Source: Streptomyces fuscigenes
GTDB taxonomy: Bacteria > Actinomycetota > Actinomycetes > Streptomycetales > Streptomycetaceae
Assembly: GCF_021556455.1 (NCBI RefSeq)
Contig: NZ_JAKGCV010000013.1
Location: forward strand, 1 to 36,464
DNA: 36,464 nt
Reading direction: 5' to 3'
Both the position numbers and the translations under genes were made by a program. Each line of letters opens with the position of its first letter. The first letter of the stretch is position 1. Below are positions 7,187-15,804 of the stretch, one piece after another. Under the pieces are notes generated by a model that searched no databases, had not been told where the DNA came from, and saw nothing but the letters and a program-made list of their open reading frames with translations.

Positions 7187-9681
7187 CGTGCCTCCTGTGT
7201 ACGGGAGTCGGGCCCGCGCCCGGCGTCCGGCGCGGACGCGGAGCCGTGCGGCGCGGACGCGGGATCGCGCGGTGCGGGCGCCGCGTCGGGTTCGGGGGCC
7301 GACGAGCGGGCGTCCTGCGCGGTCGGGTCGGCGGTGTCCGGCGGGGCACCCTGCGCGCTCATGCCCCAGAACACCTTCTCGGCGGTGATGGGCAGCTCGT
7401 GCACCCGGACCCCGACGGCGTCGGCGACCGCGCTCGCGATGATGGACGGCACCGGGTCGAGGGAGATCTCGCCGACGCCCTTCGCGCCGAAGGGGCCGGT
7501 GGGCTCGTAGGAGTCGGCGAACCCTATGTGCAGCTTCCGGGGCATGATCCCGGCCGTGGGGAGCTTGTAGTCGCCGAAGTTGGGCCGCCGCGGGCCGCCG
7601 TCGCGCCAGCTGAAGCGCTCCGTGACGGCCATGCCGAGGCCCTGCGCGATCCCGCCCTCGACCTGGCCCTCCGCCAGCGGCGGGTTGAGGACCGTGCCGC
7701 AGTCGACGACCGCCGCGAACTCGGTGACGGTCAGGGCGCCCGTCGCCGGGTCAACCTCCACCTCGGCCGCCTCCGCGGCGAAGTTGTAGGCGCCGGACTC
7801 GTTGCCGTAGCGGGACTGGTCGGGGAACTCGGAGGGGTTGTCGAACGAGCCGATGCCGATGACGGGTTCGCCGTCCGGCCGGTACAGCTCGGCCCGCACG
7901 ACCGTGCCGACGGGCGAGGACACCGGGTCCCCGCCGTCCGGTCCGGCGGGCCCGTGCACCACGCCGTCCGCCACCCACAGCTGGGAGGCGGGCCGGCCCA
8001 GCTGGCGGGCGGCCGCTTCGAGGAGCCGCCCGCAGGCCTGCTCGGCCGCGCGTTTGACGGCGTTGCCCGCGACGTAGGTGACCCGGCTGGCGAGCGCGCC
8101 CAGCGCGTGCGTCGTCAGATCCGTGTCGGGCCTCGACACGGAGACGTCGGCGACGGCCAGGCCGAGTTCGGCGGCGGCGATCTGCGCGAGGGTGGTGCGG
8201 GCACCCGTCCCGATGTCGCCCTCGCCGACGATGACGGTGGCGCGGCCGTCCTCGGTGAGGCGGACGATCGCGGAACTGCCGTCGTAGTCGCCGAAGCTGC
8301 GCCGGCCCGAGACATGGACGCTGACGCCCATCGCGAGGCCCCGGTTCGGGGTGGGGTTCGCCCGCTTGCCGGCCCAGTCGATCGCCTCTGCGGCCTTGGT
8401 GATGCACTGCTTCAGCTCGCAGCTGGTGATCTTGTGGTTGTGCGGGGAGACGCTGCCGGACTCCACCGCGTTCAGCAGGAACAGGTCGGGGACCTCGATG
8501 CCCAGCTTCCCGGCCGCGAGGTCCCACGCCTGCCCGACGGCCCAGTCGGCGGACGGGTTGCCGAAGCCGCGGAACGCCCCGGTCGGCACGAGGTTCGTGT
8601 ACACGAGGCGCGAGTGCGCGCGCACCGCCCGGTAGTTGAACAGCGCGTCGTGGCGCACGGTCGCCGCGCCGAGCACGGCCTGCGCCTTGCCGGTGTAGGC
8701 GCCGTTGTCCGCGATCACCTCGATGTCCTTCGCCGTGACCAGTCCGGAGGCGGTGAAGCCGAGCCTGACGCGGTAGCGCATCGGGATCCGGGGGCGGCTC
8801 GCGAGGAACTCGTCCTCCCGGGTGTTGACCAGTTGTACGGGCCTGCCGGTCCGCCGGGCCAGGATCGCGCAGATCACGGACGTGTTGTCGTCGCCGGACT
8901 TGCCGCCGAAGCCGCCGCCGATCTCGGTCTGCACGACCCGCACCGCGCGCAGGGGCAGGCCGAGCGCCGTGGCGTAGCGCTGCCGGGCGAGGAACGGTGT
9001 CTGCGTGTTGACCCACATCGACACACGGTCCCCGGCCCACTCGGCGGTGCAGCCGATGGTCTCGATGGACGCGTGCCACTGCCTCGCGGTCTCCCAGACG
9101 CCCTCGACGACGACGTCGCTGCGCTCGAACCACGCGTCGGCCCCGCCGCGGTCGAAGGAGAACTCGTGGGCCACGTTCCCCTCAGCGTCGTCGTGCACGA
9201 GCGGCGCGCCCTCGGCCAGTGCCTCGTCGAGCGACAGCACGGCGGGCAGCGGCTCGTAGACGACCTCGATCAGCTCGCAGGCCCGCCGCGCGGTCTCCAG
9301 GTCGCGTGCGGCGACCGCGGCGACCTCGTCCCCGATGTACCGGACGCGGTCGAGTGCCAGCGGGTACAGGTCGGGGCGGAAGGCGCCCCATTTCACCCGG
9401 GCCGTGTCGGCGCCGGTGATGACGGCGTGCACCCCCGGCAGCCGTTTCGCGCGCGAGGTGTCGACGGAGACGACGCGGGCGTGGGCGTGCGGCGAGCGCA
9501 GGACCGCGCCGTACAGCATGCGCGGCAGGCGGGTGTCCGCCGCGTACGTCGCACGTCCGGACACCTTCTCCAGCGCGTCGATGCGCTCGACGGGGCTGCC
9601 GATGAGCGGCGGCAGGACGGCCCTGCCGAGGTCGAGGGCGGAGGACGGCAGGCCGGTAGCGGGCATCTCGGTGGTGGACAT
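7183..9681 (-). CDS. Molybdopterin-binding (large) subunit of xanthine dehydrogenase-family hydroxylase
   Basis: This 832-residue catalytic subunit has the MoCo signatures TEIGGGFGGKSGDDN, GAFRGFGNPSADWAVGQ and the general-base glutamate E738 in GAKGVGE, so it should be active. The enzyme hydroxylates a carbon next to a ring nitrogen or oxygen, or acts on an aldehyde or acyl-CoA, using water as oxygen donor. The HVSGRRSFGDYDGSSAIVRL region resembles the 4-hydroxybenzoyl-CoA reductase-like branch more than true xanthine dehydrogenases, so the substrate is left open. The ATG at 9681 overlaps the small-subunit stop (TGATG). The last 55 or so residues form an Ala/Pro/Asp-rich tail not expected in the family. 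Confidence 0.94.
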   Translation of the reverse strand: MSTTEMPATGLPSSALDLGRAVLPPLIGSPVERIDALEKVSGRATYAADTRLPRMLYGAVLRSPHAHARVVSVDTSRAKRLPGVHAVITGADTARVKWGAFRPDLYPLALDRVRYIGDEVAAVAARDLETARRACELIEVVYEPLPAVLSLDEALAEGAPLVHDDAEGNVAHEFSFDRGGADAWFERSDVVVEGVWETARQWHASIETIGCTAEWAGDRVSMWVNTQTPFLARQRYATALGLPLRAVRVVQTEIGGGFGGKSGDDNTSVICAILARRTGRPVQLVNTREDEFLASRPRIPMRYRVRLGFTASGLVTAKDIEVIADNGAYTGKAQAVLGAATVRHDALFNYRAVRAHSRLVYTNLVPTGAFRGFGNPSADWAVGQAWDLAAGKLGIEVPDLFLLNAVESGSVSPHNHKITSCELKQCITKAAEAIDWAGKRANPTPNRGLAMGVSVHVSGRRSFGDYDGSSAIVRLTEDGRATVIVGEGDIGTGARTTLAQIAAAELGLAVADVSVSRPDTDLTTHALGALASRVTYVAGNAVKRAAEQACGRLLEAAARQLGRPASQLWVADGVVHGPAGPDGGDPVSSPVGTVVRAELYRPDGEPVIGIGSFDNPSEFPDQSRYGNESGAYNFAAEAAEVEVDPATGALTVTEFAAVVDCGTVLNPPLAEGQVEGGIAQGLGMAVTERFSWRDGGPRRPNFGDYKLPTAGIMPRKLHIGFADSYEPTGPFGAKGVGEISLDPVPSIIASAVADAVGVRVHELPITAEKVFWGMSAQGAPPDTADPTAQDARSSAPEPDAAPAPRDPASAPHGSASAPDAGRGPDSRTQEAR

Positions 9682-10196
9682 CAGCGCTCCTCCTCGCGGG
9701 CCCCGGCCCCGCCGGGGTCCGGGTTCGCGGCCCCGGACGCGACGGCCGCGCGGGCGGAGTCGAGGATCTTCACGTAGCCCGTGCAGCGGCAGTAGTTCCC
9801 GTCGACGGTCTCCCGCAGCCGCTCCTCGTCCGGCGCCGGGTCCTCGTCGAGCAGGGCGCGCAGCGCCATGATGTGGCCCGGTGTGCAGAAGCCGCACTGG
9901 AACCCGGCCTTGTCGACGAAGGCCCGCTGCACGGGGTCGAGCCCCTCCGGGCCGCCGAGGCCCTCCACCGTTTGCACGTCGCGGCCCTCGACGAGGCCCG
10001 CCATCTGGAGGCAGGACGGCACGGCCCGGCCGTCGACGACGACCGTGCAGGCACCGCAGTAGCCGATCTCGCAGCCCGACTTCGTGCCGGTGAGCCCCAG
10101 GTCGTGGCGGAGCACGTCGAGCAGCGGTGCGCCGGGGTCCTGGACGTGGACCTCGACGTCCTCGTGGTTGAGGCGGAAACGCAGGGGTACGGACAT
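9681..10196 (-). CDS. [2Fe-2S] small subunit of xanthine dehydrogenase-family hydroxylase
   Basis: This 171-residue protein has both clusters of the CoxS/HcrC family. The plant-type ferredoxin cluster uses C42, C47, C50 and C62, and the second uses C101, C104, C136 and C138 (FQCGFCTPG and NYCRCTGY). It carries electrons from the molybdenum centre to the FAD subunit. The ATG at 10196 begins MSVPLRF. It is the first gene of the enzyme block and lies about 150 bases downstream of the GntR gene, so it might have its own promoter, though none is obvious. The last 20 residues are a low-complexity tail. Confidence 0.95.
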   Translation of the reverse strand: MSVPLRFRLNHEDVEVHVQDPGAPLLDVLRHDLGLTGTKSGCEIGYCGACTVVVDGRAVPSCLQMAGLVEGRDVQTVEGLGGPEGLDPVQRAFVDKAGFQCGFCTPGHIMALRALLDEDPAPDEERLRETVDGNYCRCTGYVKILDSARAAVASGAANPDPGGAGAREEER

Positions 10197-10348
10197 TGCC
10201 TTCTTCCTTGCCTGGTCTCGTCGGTGCGGTTCGTCGGGTGTGCGTCGCAGGGGCTCGCGGAGCGCCGGTTCCCTCCGCTCGGGCGGGCCGGATGCCCGCC
10301 GGGGGCCGGGCCGGTGCCGGGCGGGGCCGCGCGAGCCGCTGCCCGCCG

Positions 10349-11089
10349 TCAGGGCTCCTCCCCCGTCCAGCCGGAGCGCTCTATGGCGGCGAGGCCGCCG
10401 CGCACCAACGACTGGGTGAGCGCCGAGGCCAGATCCGCGTCCTTGTCCTCGTAGGCGCGCAGCAGCCGCGCGTGGTCCTCGACGGAGGGGCCGAGCCGGC
10501 CCGGCTGCGACAGGCTGAGGTGGCGCAGCTGGAGCGCGCGCAGCCCGAGGGTGTCGAGGATGCGCCGCAGGGTGGCGTCGCGGGCGATGGCCGCCTCCGC
10601 GTTGCGGAACTGGACGTTGACCCAGAAGTAGCGGTCCACGTCGTCCTCCGCCGCGGCGGCCTCCAGCGCGAGCTGGTGGCCGCGCAGGAGTTCCAGGTCC
10701 TGCTCGGTGGCGACCCTGCACACGGAGTGGCTGACCACCGCGTACAGCTCGGCACGCAGGTTGTACAGCTCCCGGACCTCGCTGATCAGCAACCGGGCCA
10801 CCCGCGGCCGGCGGCGCGCGGTGATCTGGACGAACCCCTCCCGTTCGAGCACGAGGAGCGCCTCCCGCACCGGCGTGCGGCTGCTGCTGAACGTGCGGGC
10901 CAGCTCCACCGAGTTGAGGTCGTCGCCGGGCGACAGCCTGCCCTCGATGATCTCCGCCGCGACGGCGACCGCTATCTCGTCGGCGATGCTGGTGCCGGTG
11001 GTGCCCCGGTTGAGCATCCGCGTCAGCTCGTGCCTGCGGGCGGTGTCCCCGATGGTCGGGTACGCCGGGCGGATCGGCACCGTGTTCAC
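10349..11089 (-). CDS. GntR/FadR (FCD) family transcriptional regulator, copy 2
   Basis: This 246-residue regulator has a winged helix-turn-helix (EIIEGRLSPGDDLNSVELA, SSRTPVREAL, LEREGFVQI) at about residues 45-105, followed by an FCD domain with EVRELYNLRAELYAVV. The GTG start at 11089 overlaps the UbiD stop by 4 bases (GTGA), so it is co-translated with the decarboxylase, an unusual position for a repressor. It is a close paralogue of the regulator at 3230-4150 but lacks that protein's long disordered N-terminus. It probably senses a pathway acid and acts at the palindromes near 15.4-15.8 kb; that assignment is inference. Confidence 0.92.
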   Translation of the reverse strand: MNTVPIRPAYPTIGDTARRHELTRMLNRGTTGTSIADEIAVAVAAEIIEGRLSPGDDLNSVELARTFSSSRTPVREALLVLEREGFVQITARRRPRVARLLISEVRELYNLRAELYAVVSHSVCRVATEQDLELLRGHQLALEAAAAEDDVDRYFWVNVQFRNAEAAIARDATLRRILDTLGLRALQLRHLSLSQPGRLGPSVEDHARLLRAYEDKDADLASALTQSLVRGGLAAIERSGWTGEEP

Positions 11090-12543
11090 CGGGGACCGCC
11101 GAGGACGTCGGGCCAGCGCCTCATGACCCGGTCCATCAGTTCCGCGCCGGACTCGGCGACCTTCGGGAACGAGGCGAGCCTGTTCCAGGGCCGGCACGCG
11201 TCGATGACGGCACGGGTGTTGAACGGCGCCGCGCCCTTCTCCCGCAGCGGGTCGACCCGGCTGCCCCAGGTCTGGCGCATGGTCTCGATGTCGTCCGCCG
11301 GGTCCGTGCGCGTGCACATCGCCCACACCACGTCGCTGAGGCTGCGCGGGTTGACGTCGGCGTCCACGACGACCACGAACTTGTTCATGTACGCGGCGGC
11401 CGGCAGCTGTGCCGTGAGGTAACCGGCCTGGCGCGCGTGGCCCGCGTAGCGCTGGTCGACGGCGACGGCGAGGAGTTGGCGCCCTCCGCCCGCCTCGTGG
11501 GCCCAGACGCCCTCGACGCCGGGCAGGCCGGTCTGGATCAGCGCGTCCTGGATCATCGCGGACTTCATCACGCTGCGCATGTACGAGTAGTCGTGCGGCG
11601 GCTTTCCCGGGGGCGCCCCGAGCAGGATCGGGTCGTCACGGTGGTAGATCCGCTCGACGTCGAGCGTCAGCACCGCTTCGGTGCCGCCGCTGTAGTAGCC
11701 GGTCCACTCGCCGAACGGGCCCTCCTGCTCGCGGCGGTCGGGGTACAGCCAGCCCTCGACGGCGATCTCCGCCGTCGCCGGGATCGGCAGTCCCGTGACC
11801 TCGCCCCTGATCACGTCGACGGGCCTGCCGAGGACCGCGCCCGCGTATTCGAGTTCCGAGATCCCCGCCGGGACCTCCGTACCGGCGACGACGAGCAGCA
11901 GCGGGTCGTGGCCGAACGACGCCGTCACGGGCGCCCGGCCCTCGCGGGCGAACCACTCCCGCACGTGCGCGGCTCCGTGCTTGCCCGCCTCGATGTTGAC
12001 GCTGGCGGCGCGCCCGCCGTTTTGCACCTGCATGCGGTAGGCGCCCGCGTTCAGCACTCCCGTGGCGGGGTCCGTGGTGAACACGGCGCACCCGGTGCCG
12101 ATGTAGCGCCCGCCGTCCGCCTCGTGCCACTGCGGCACGGGGAAGGCGAGCAGGTCGGCTTCGCCCGCCGCCGTCACGTTCTCCTTCACGGGGCCCGTCG
12201 GCACCTCCCGCACGGGGTAGCGTCCGGCGTTGGCCGCCCACTCGCCGGGCTTGCTGCGCAGTGCCTCGACGAGGGCCCGGTCGTCGAGGTCCGTGCCGAG
12301 CCGGAGCGTCAGGCCGAGCCGGCGGGCGTTGCTCATGGAGGCGGTCAGCACGCGCTGCCCGCTGCGGTACCCGACGATGTCGTCGAAGAGGAGCGCGGGC
12401 GGGGAGGGCCGCCGGTAGTTCGCCTCGGACGCGGCGCCGATCTCCTTGTCCCAGTGCGCGCCGCCGATCGTCGTGACCTCGCCCAGTTTCCCGGCGAGCT
12501 CCAGCCAGCTCCTCAGGTCGTCGATGTCGTCAAGTGACGTCAT
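11086..12543 (-). CDS. UbiD family prenylated-FMN-dependent decarboxylase
   Basis: This 485-residue protein has the UbiD catalytic triad in order: R170 in AYRMQVQNGG, then E274 and E279 in EGPFGEWTGYYS. The family uses prenylated FMN and a metal ion for reversible non-oxidative decarboxylation of aromatic, heteroaromatic or alpha,beta-unsaturated acids. A GTG eight codons further upstream is possible, but AGAGGAAAGG lies about 10 bases before the ATG at 12543, which favours that start. No UbiX-type prenyltransferase is visible in the window, so cofactor must come from elsewhere in the genome. It is followed by an overlapping GntR gene and preceded by transporter genes, which suggests the transported compound is a carboxylate. 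Confidence 0.93.
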   Translation of the reverse strand: MTSLDDIDDLRSWLELAGKLGEVTTIGGAHWDKEIGAASEANYRRPSPPALLFDDIVGYRSGQRVLTASMSNARRLGLTLRLGTDLDDRALVEALRSKPGEWAANAGRYPVREVPTGPVKENVTAAGEADLLAFPVPQWHEADGGRYIGTGCAVFTTDPATGVLNAGAYRMQVQNGGRAASVNIEAGKHGAAHVREWFAREGRAPVTASFGHDPLLLVVAGTEVPAGISELEYAGAVLGRPVDVIRGEVTGLPIPATAEIAVEGWLYPDRREQEGPFGEWTGYYSGGTEAVLTLDVERIYHRDDPILLGAPPGKPPHDYSYMRSVMKSAMIQDALIQTGLPGVEGVWAHEAGGGRQLLAVAVDQRYAGHARQAGYLTAQLPAAAYMNKFVVVVDADVNPRSLSDVVWAMCTRTDPADDIETMRQTWGSRVDPLREKGAAPFNTRAVIDACRPWNRLASFPKVAESGAELMDRVMRRWPDVLGGPR

Positions 12544-12613
12544 GCCACCCGCCTTTCCTCTCGTCACCGGATTCGTGCCCTTCCGCCGTCGAGCGCCGCC
12601 GCGCGGGCGCGGC

Positions 12614-13645
12614 TCATCGGTAGAGCGAGTCGATGAATCCGGACGCCTTCAGCTTGTCGACGTAGGTGTTGTCGACGAACACGTCCGTGTCGGCCGGCAT
12701 CGTGCCCACGCCCTTGGCGACGGTCGCGGCGAACGAGTCGTGGACGAGCCGGGGATCGACCCTGGGGTCCTTGGCCCACAGCCGGTCGAAGAAGTCGTAG
12801 GAGTACTCGGCCAGTGCCTTGTTGTCGACACCGCTGTGCTTCATGATGCTGCGCACCGCCGCTTCCCTGTCGTTGTGCAGCAGGGCCAGGCACTCCGTCT
12901 CCGACTTGGTGAAGGCCGCGACCGCCTTTCCGTTGGCGGAGAGGTAGTCGGTCTTCACCGTGTAGGCGTTGGCGGCCGTCGGCAGGTCCGTGAAGTCCAT
13001 GATCTTCTTGAAGCCCTTCTGCCGGGTCTTCGTGCCCGTGGGGGGCTGGGTGACGATCGCGTCGACGGCGCCGTTCTCAAGGGCGGACACCTCGGCCGGG
13101 CTCGACTTGAGGTAGATCTTCTGGACGTCCTTCTGGGACCATCCGTTCTTCTTCAGGAGCGCGTCCACGGCCGCGTCGCCCAGCGAACCGGGCGAACTGA
13201 GCCCGATCTTGCGGCCCTTGAGGCCGTCTCCCGGTTTCAGCGACTTCCTGCCCCACATCTCCATGTAGTAGCGGTTGATCGGCAGGGCGATGTAGCGCAG
13301 GTCGACGCCCTTCAGATTCATCGCGCCGGCCGCCGTGGCGGTGGTGGCGCCGACCCCTATCTGCACACTGTTGCTGACGAGGGCGGCCACGAGCTGCGAC
13401 GAGCTGTTCAGCAGTGTGATCTTGACGTCGAGCCCGTTCTTCTTGAAGATCCCCTTGTCCTCGCAGATGTACAGGTCCGAGTAGGCCGCTCCGATGGCGG
13501 TGTAACCGATCGTCATCTTCATGCTGGACGGCTGGACCGACGCGTTTCCGGAGACCGCGCAGCCCGACGCCGTCAGCGCGAGTGCCGCCATCAGCGGGAC
13601 GGTGAGCCTCAGGGCGCCGCGGGGGCGCCGCGGGAACAGTGGCAT
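12614..13645 (-). CDS. ABC transporter substrate-binding lipoprotein, SsuA/TauA/NMT1-like
   Basis: This 343-residue protein begins with a lipoprotein signal: arginines at residues 6-13, a hydrophobic stretch, and a lipobox ending ASGC with C29 as the lipidated residue. The mature part matches the NMT1/SsuA/TauA fold (YTAIGAAYSDLYICEDKGIFKKNGLDVKI cut into its usual blocks, and GVGATTATAAGAMNLKG). AGGAGG sits 6 bases before the ATG at 13645. It lies 13 bases after the permease gene. Relatives bind sulfonates, thiamine precursors or aromatic acids such as phthalate; this neighbourhood points to an aromatic or heteroaromatic acid. There are more lysines than in adjacent proteins, as is common for exported proteins. 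Confidence 0.92.
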   Translation of the reverse strand: MPLFPRRPRGALRLTVPLMAALALTASGCAVSGNASVQPSSMKMTIGYTAIGAAYSDLYICEDKGIFKKNGLDVKITLLNSSSQLVAALVSNSVQIGVGATTATAAGAMNLKGVDLRYIALPINRYYMEMWGRKSLKPGDGLKGRKIGLSSPGSLGDAAVDALLKKNGWSQKDVQKIYLKSSPAEVSALENGAVDAIVTQPPTGTKTRQKGFKKIMDFTDLPTAANAYTVKTDYLSANGKAVAAFTKSETECLALLHNDREAAVRSIMKHSGVDNKALAEYSYDFFDRLWAKDPRVDPRLVHDSFAATVAKGVGTMPADTDVFVDNTYVDKLKASGFIDSLYR

Positions 13646-13658
13646 GCGGACCTCCTCG

Positions 13659-14492
13659 TCAGGCCGTCGCGGACCAGAACGTGAACCGGCGCTCCAGGTA
13701 GCCGACACCGCGGGTGAGGGCGATGGCCACCACCGCGATGACGGCGATGGACGCCATCGCGTCGTCCATCTCGAAGTTCGACGTCTGCAACTGCACCTGG
13801 TAGCCGAGGCCCGAGGACCCCATGAACAGTTCCGCGACGATCGCCCCGATCAGCGCACGCCCGACGGCCTGGCGGACACCGGCCAGGATGTACGGGAGGG
13901 TCGCGGGGAACTCGACCGCGCGCAGTGTGTACAGCCGGGAGGCGCAGTAGACGCGGGACACCTGCCCGTAGGCGGGCTCCAGGTTGCGTGTGCCGGCGAT
14001 GACGTTGATCAGCAGTGGGAACATCGCGCTCCACACCACGATGACCAGCCGCGCGTTCATCCCTATGCCGAACCAGAAGATCAGCATGGGCAGGAAGACC
14101 ACGTAGGGCACCGAGTACATGATGCTGATCACCGGGTCCGTCAGCCCGTACAGGTACTTGTTGCGTCCGATCAGCAGGCCCAGCGGTATTCCGACGACGA
14201 CCGAGATCGCCATGCCGAGCGCGACGATCGACAGGGTCGAGCCGAGCGGCGACCAGATCGTGCCCGATCCGACCGCGTCGACGAGCGCCGCGAAGGCCCC
14301 GGCGGGCGAGCTGCTGAAGTTGGGGTCGACCAGGCCCGTCGAGGCGCACAGCTGCCACGCCGCCAGTACCACCGCCAGCCCCACGATGCCGAGCACCAGG
14401 TTCAGGCGGCGGCCCGAGGCGCGCCGGCGGCCCGCCCGGGCCACCCGGACGGGGGGCCGGACCCTATCCGACGACAGTTGCGTTGCTGCCAT
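13659..14492 (-). CDS. ABC transporter permease, SsuC/TauC-like
   Basis: This 277-residue inner-membrane protein has about six hydrophobic segments (from LNLVLGIVGLAVVLAAWQLC to AVIAVVAIALTRGVGYL). The EAA loop that docks on the ATPase is EFPATLPYILAGVRQAVGRA, near residues 188-207. It belongs to the binding-protein-dependent transport family of nitrate, sulfonate and taurine importers. An upstream GTG at 14498 is in frame, but a GAAGGG lies about 9 bases before the ATG at 14492, so the ATG is preferred. The start lies inside the end of the ATPase gene (29-base overlap), indicating translational coupling. Confidence 0.92.
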   Translation of the reverse strand: MAATQLSSDRVRPPVRVARAGRRRASGRRLNLVLGIVGLAVVLAAWQLCASTGLVDPNFSSSPAGAFAALVDAVGSGTIWSPLGSTLSIVALGMAISVVVGIPLGLLIGRNKYLYGLTDPVISIMYSVPYVVFLPMLIFWFGIGMNARLVIVVWSAMFPLLINVIAGTRNLEPAYGQVSRVYCASRLYTLRAVEFPATLPYILAGVRQAVGRALIGAIVAELFMGSSGLGYQVQLQTSNFEMDDAMASIAVIAVVAIALTRGVGYLERRFTFWSATA

Positions 14493-15303
14493 GGTCACTC
14501 GCCCTTCGGCCTGGTTGCGTCTGGCTCATGACGAGCCCGAGGATGTAGTCGCTGATCTCCTGGAATTCGGGGGACCTCTTGACGGCCGCGTCGCGCGGGC
14601 GCGGCAGATCCACGTCCACGACCTCGACCAGGTGCGCCGGCCCGCTGGAGAAGACGACGACCCGGTCCGCGAGGAACACGGCCTCCGGCACGTCGTGCGT
14701 GACGAACACGGCGGTCTTGCCCCGGCCCGCGCCGTCGACCTGCCAGATCCGGGTCAGCTCCTCCTGCATGACCTCCCTGGTCTGCGCGTCGAGCGCGGAG
14801 AACGGCTCGTCGAGCAGGAGGAGATCGGGGTCGGTGGCGAGCGCCCGGGCCAGGTTCACCCGCTGGCTCATGCCGCCCGACAGCTCACGCGGATACGCCT
14901 TCTCCTTGCCGGCGAGCCCGACCAGCTCCACCAGCTCGGCGACCCTGGCCCGGCCCCTCTCGTCCAGCCGCTGCTGGGCCTTCAGGCCGAACTCGATGTT
15001 GGCCGCCACCGTCCGCCAGGGGAACAGTGACGCCTGCTGGAAGACGAGCGACCGGTCGGGCGAAGGCCCTTGTATCGGGGCGCCCGTGAGCTCGAGGCGG
15101 CCGGACGCCACCGGCACCAGGCCCGCGAGGGCGCTGAGGAACGTCGTCTTGCCGCAGCCGCTCGGGCCCACGATGGCCACGAACTCGTTCTCCGCGATCT
15201 CGAACGAGAGCCCGTCGCAGGCGAGCGAGAACGCTTCGGTACGCGACGACCAGTGGCCGAGCCTCACGTCGTCGACGACCAGTTTCTGGGATGGATGGTT
15301 CAC
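14464..15303 (-). CDS. ABC transporter ATPase, SsuB/TauB-like
   Basis: This 279-residue nucleotide-binding protein contains every ABC motif: Walker A GPSGCGKT (46-53), Q-loop in VFQQASLFPW, signature LSGGMSQR, Walker B LLLLDEPF and the switch histidine in FVTHD. The closest type is the nitrate/sulfonate/taurine importer ATPase. GGAGGAGG lies 5 bases before the GTG at 15303, which decides the start over an in-frame ATG 14 codons upstream. It is the first gene of the leftward catabolic cluster. A perfect 12-bp palindrome lies about 126 bases upstream of it. Confidence 0.94.
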   Translation of the reverse strand: MNHPSQKLVVDDVRLGHWSSRTEAFSLACDGLSFEIAENEFVAIVGPSGCGKTTFLSALAGLVPVASGRLELTGAPIQGPSPDRSLVFQQASLFPWRTVAANIEFGLKAQQRLDERGRARVAELVELVGLAGKEKAYPRELSGGMSQRVNLARALATDPDLLLLDEPFSALDAQTREVMQEELTRIWQVDGAGRGKTAVFVTHDVPEAVFLADRVVVFSSGPAHLVEVVDVDLPRPRDAAVKRSPEFQEISDYILGLVMSQTQPGRRASDHGSNATVVG

Positions 15304-15427
15304 GGATACCTCCTCCGAGGGAGAGCCGGTCACACCACCGAGCACTCCGCCGGCGGAGCCCGTGAGAGGACGGAGGCGGCGGAGGGGCAGCAGCCCCGCC
15401 GCAGCCGCTTCGTCACGGCTCGTCGCA

Positions 15428-15441
15428 AAGTGTCGACACTA
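15428..15441. promoter_or_regulatory. Palindromic putative operator, copy 1 (AAGTGTCGACACTA)
   Basis: A perfect 12-bp palindrome, AGTGTCGACACT, at 15429-15440 lies about 126 bases upstream of the ABC ATPase start. It is set in locally AT-richer DNA (aagattgaaaca follows on the plus strand). The same core recurs at 15791. Short palindromes built on GT...AC are typical of GntR/FCD binding sites, and two such regulators are in the neighbourhood. Function is inferred. Confidence 0.55.
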
Positions 15442-15790
15442 AGATTGAAACAGCGCCACCCGGCGATGTCCAGAGTGCTGCGAACACCCGTCCACGTTCA
15501 TTCCCGCACACGGACTTGACGCCTCCGCCTCCAGCGGCCGGGCGCCGCGACACCCGTCCGGCCGGCCGGAGGACGCGACGATCAAGGCCGGTTCGGCCAT
15601 GCCCATTACGGATGAAACGTCGCATGAGGCGCGCCGAACTGCAGGAATCAGGCTTCGGCATGACCCTTCGACCAGCACGGCGGCGGACCGCGGAAGCCGC
15701 CAGGGGTGGGCGACGGCGGGCGCCGCCGAGGGACTTCGGGGCCGTTCACGCTGCGCGCGGCGGCCCCGAAGTCTCCGGGATCGCGGGAAG

Positions 15791-15804
15791 AAGTGTCGAC
15801 ACTT
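15791..15804. promoter_or_regulatory. Palindromic putative operator, copy 2 (AAGTGTCGACACTT)
   Basis: A perfect 14-bp palindrome sharing 13 of 14 bases with the site at 15428. The two centres are about 363 bp apart, which could allow a looped or cooperative complex upstream of the ABC operon. A purine-rich GGAGGAGGGAAAG follows immediately, but no start codon or plausible gene lies close behind it. Confidence 0.55.
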
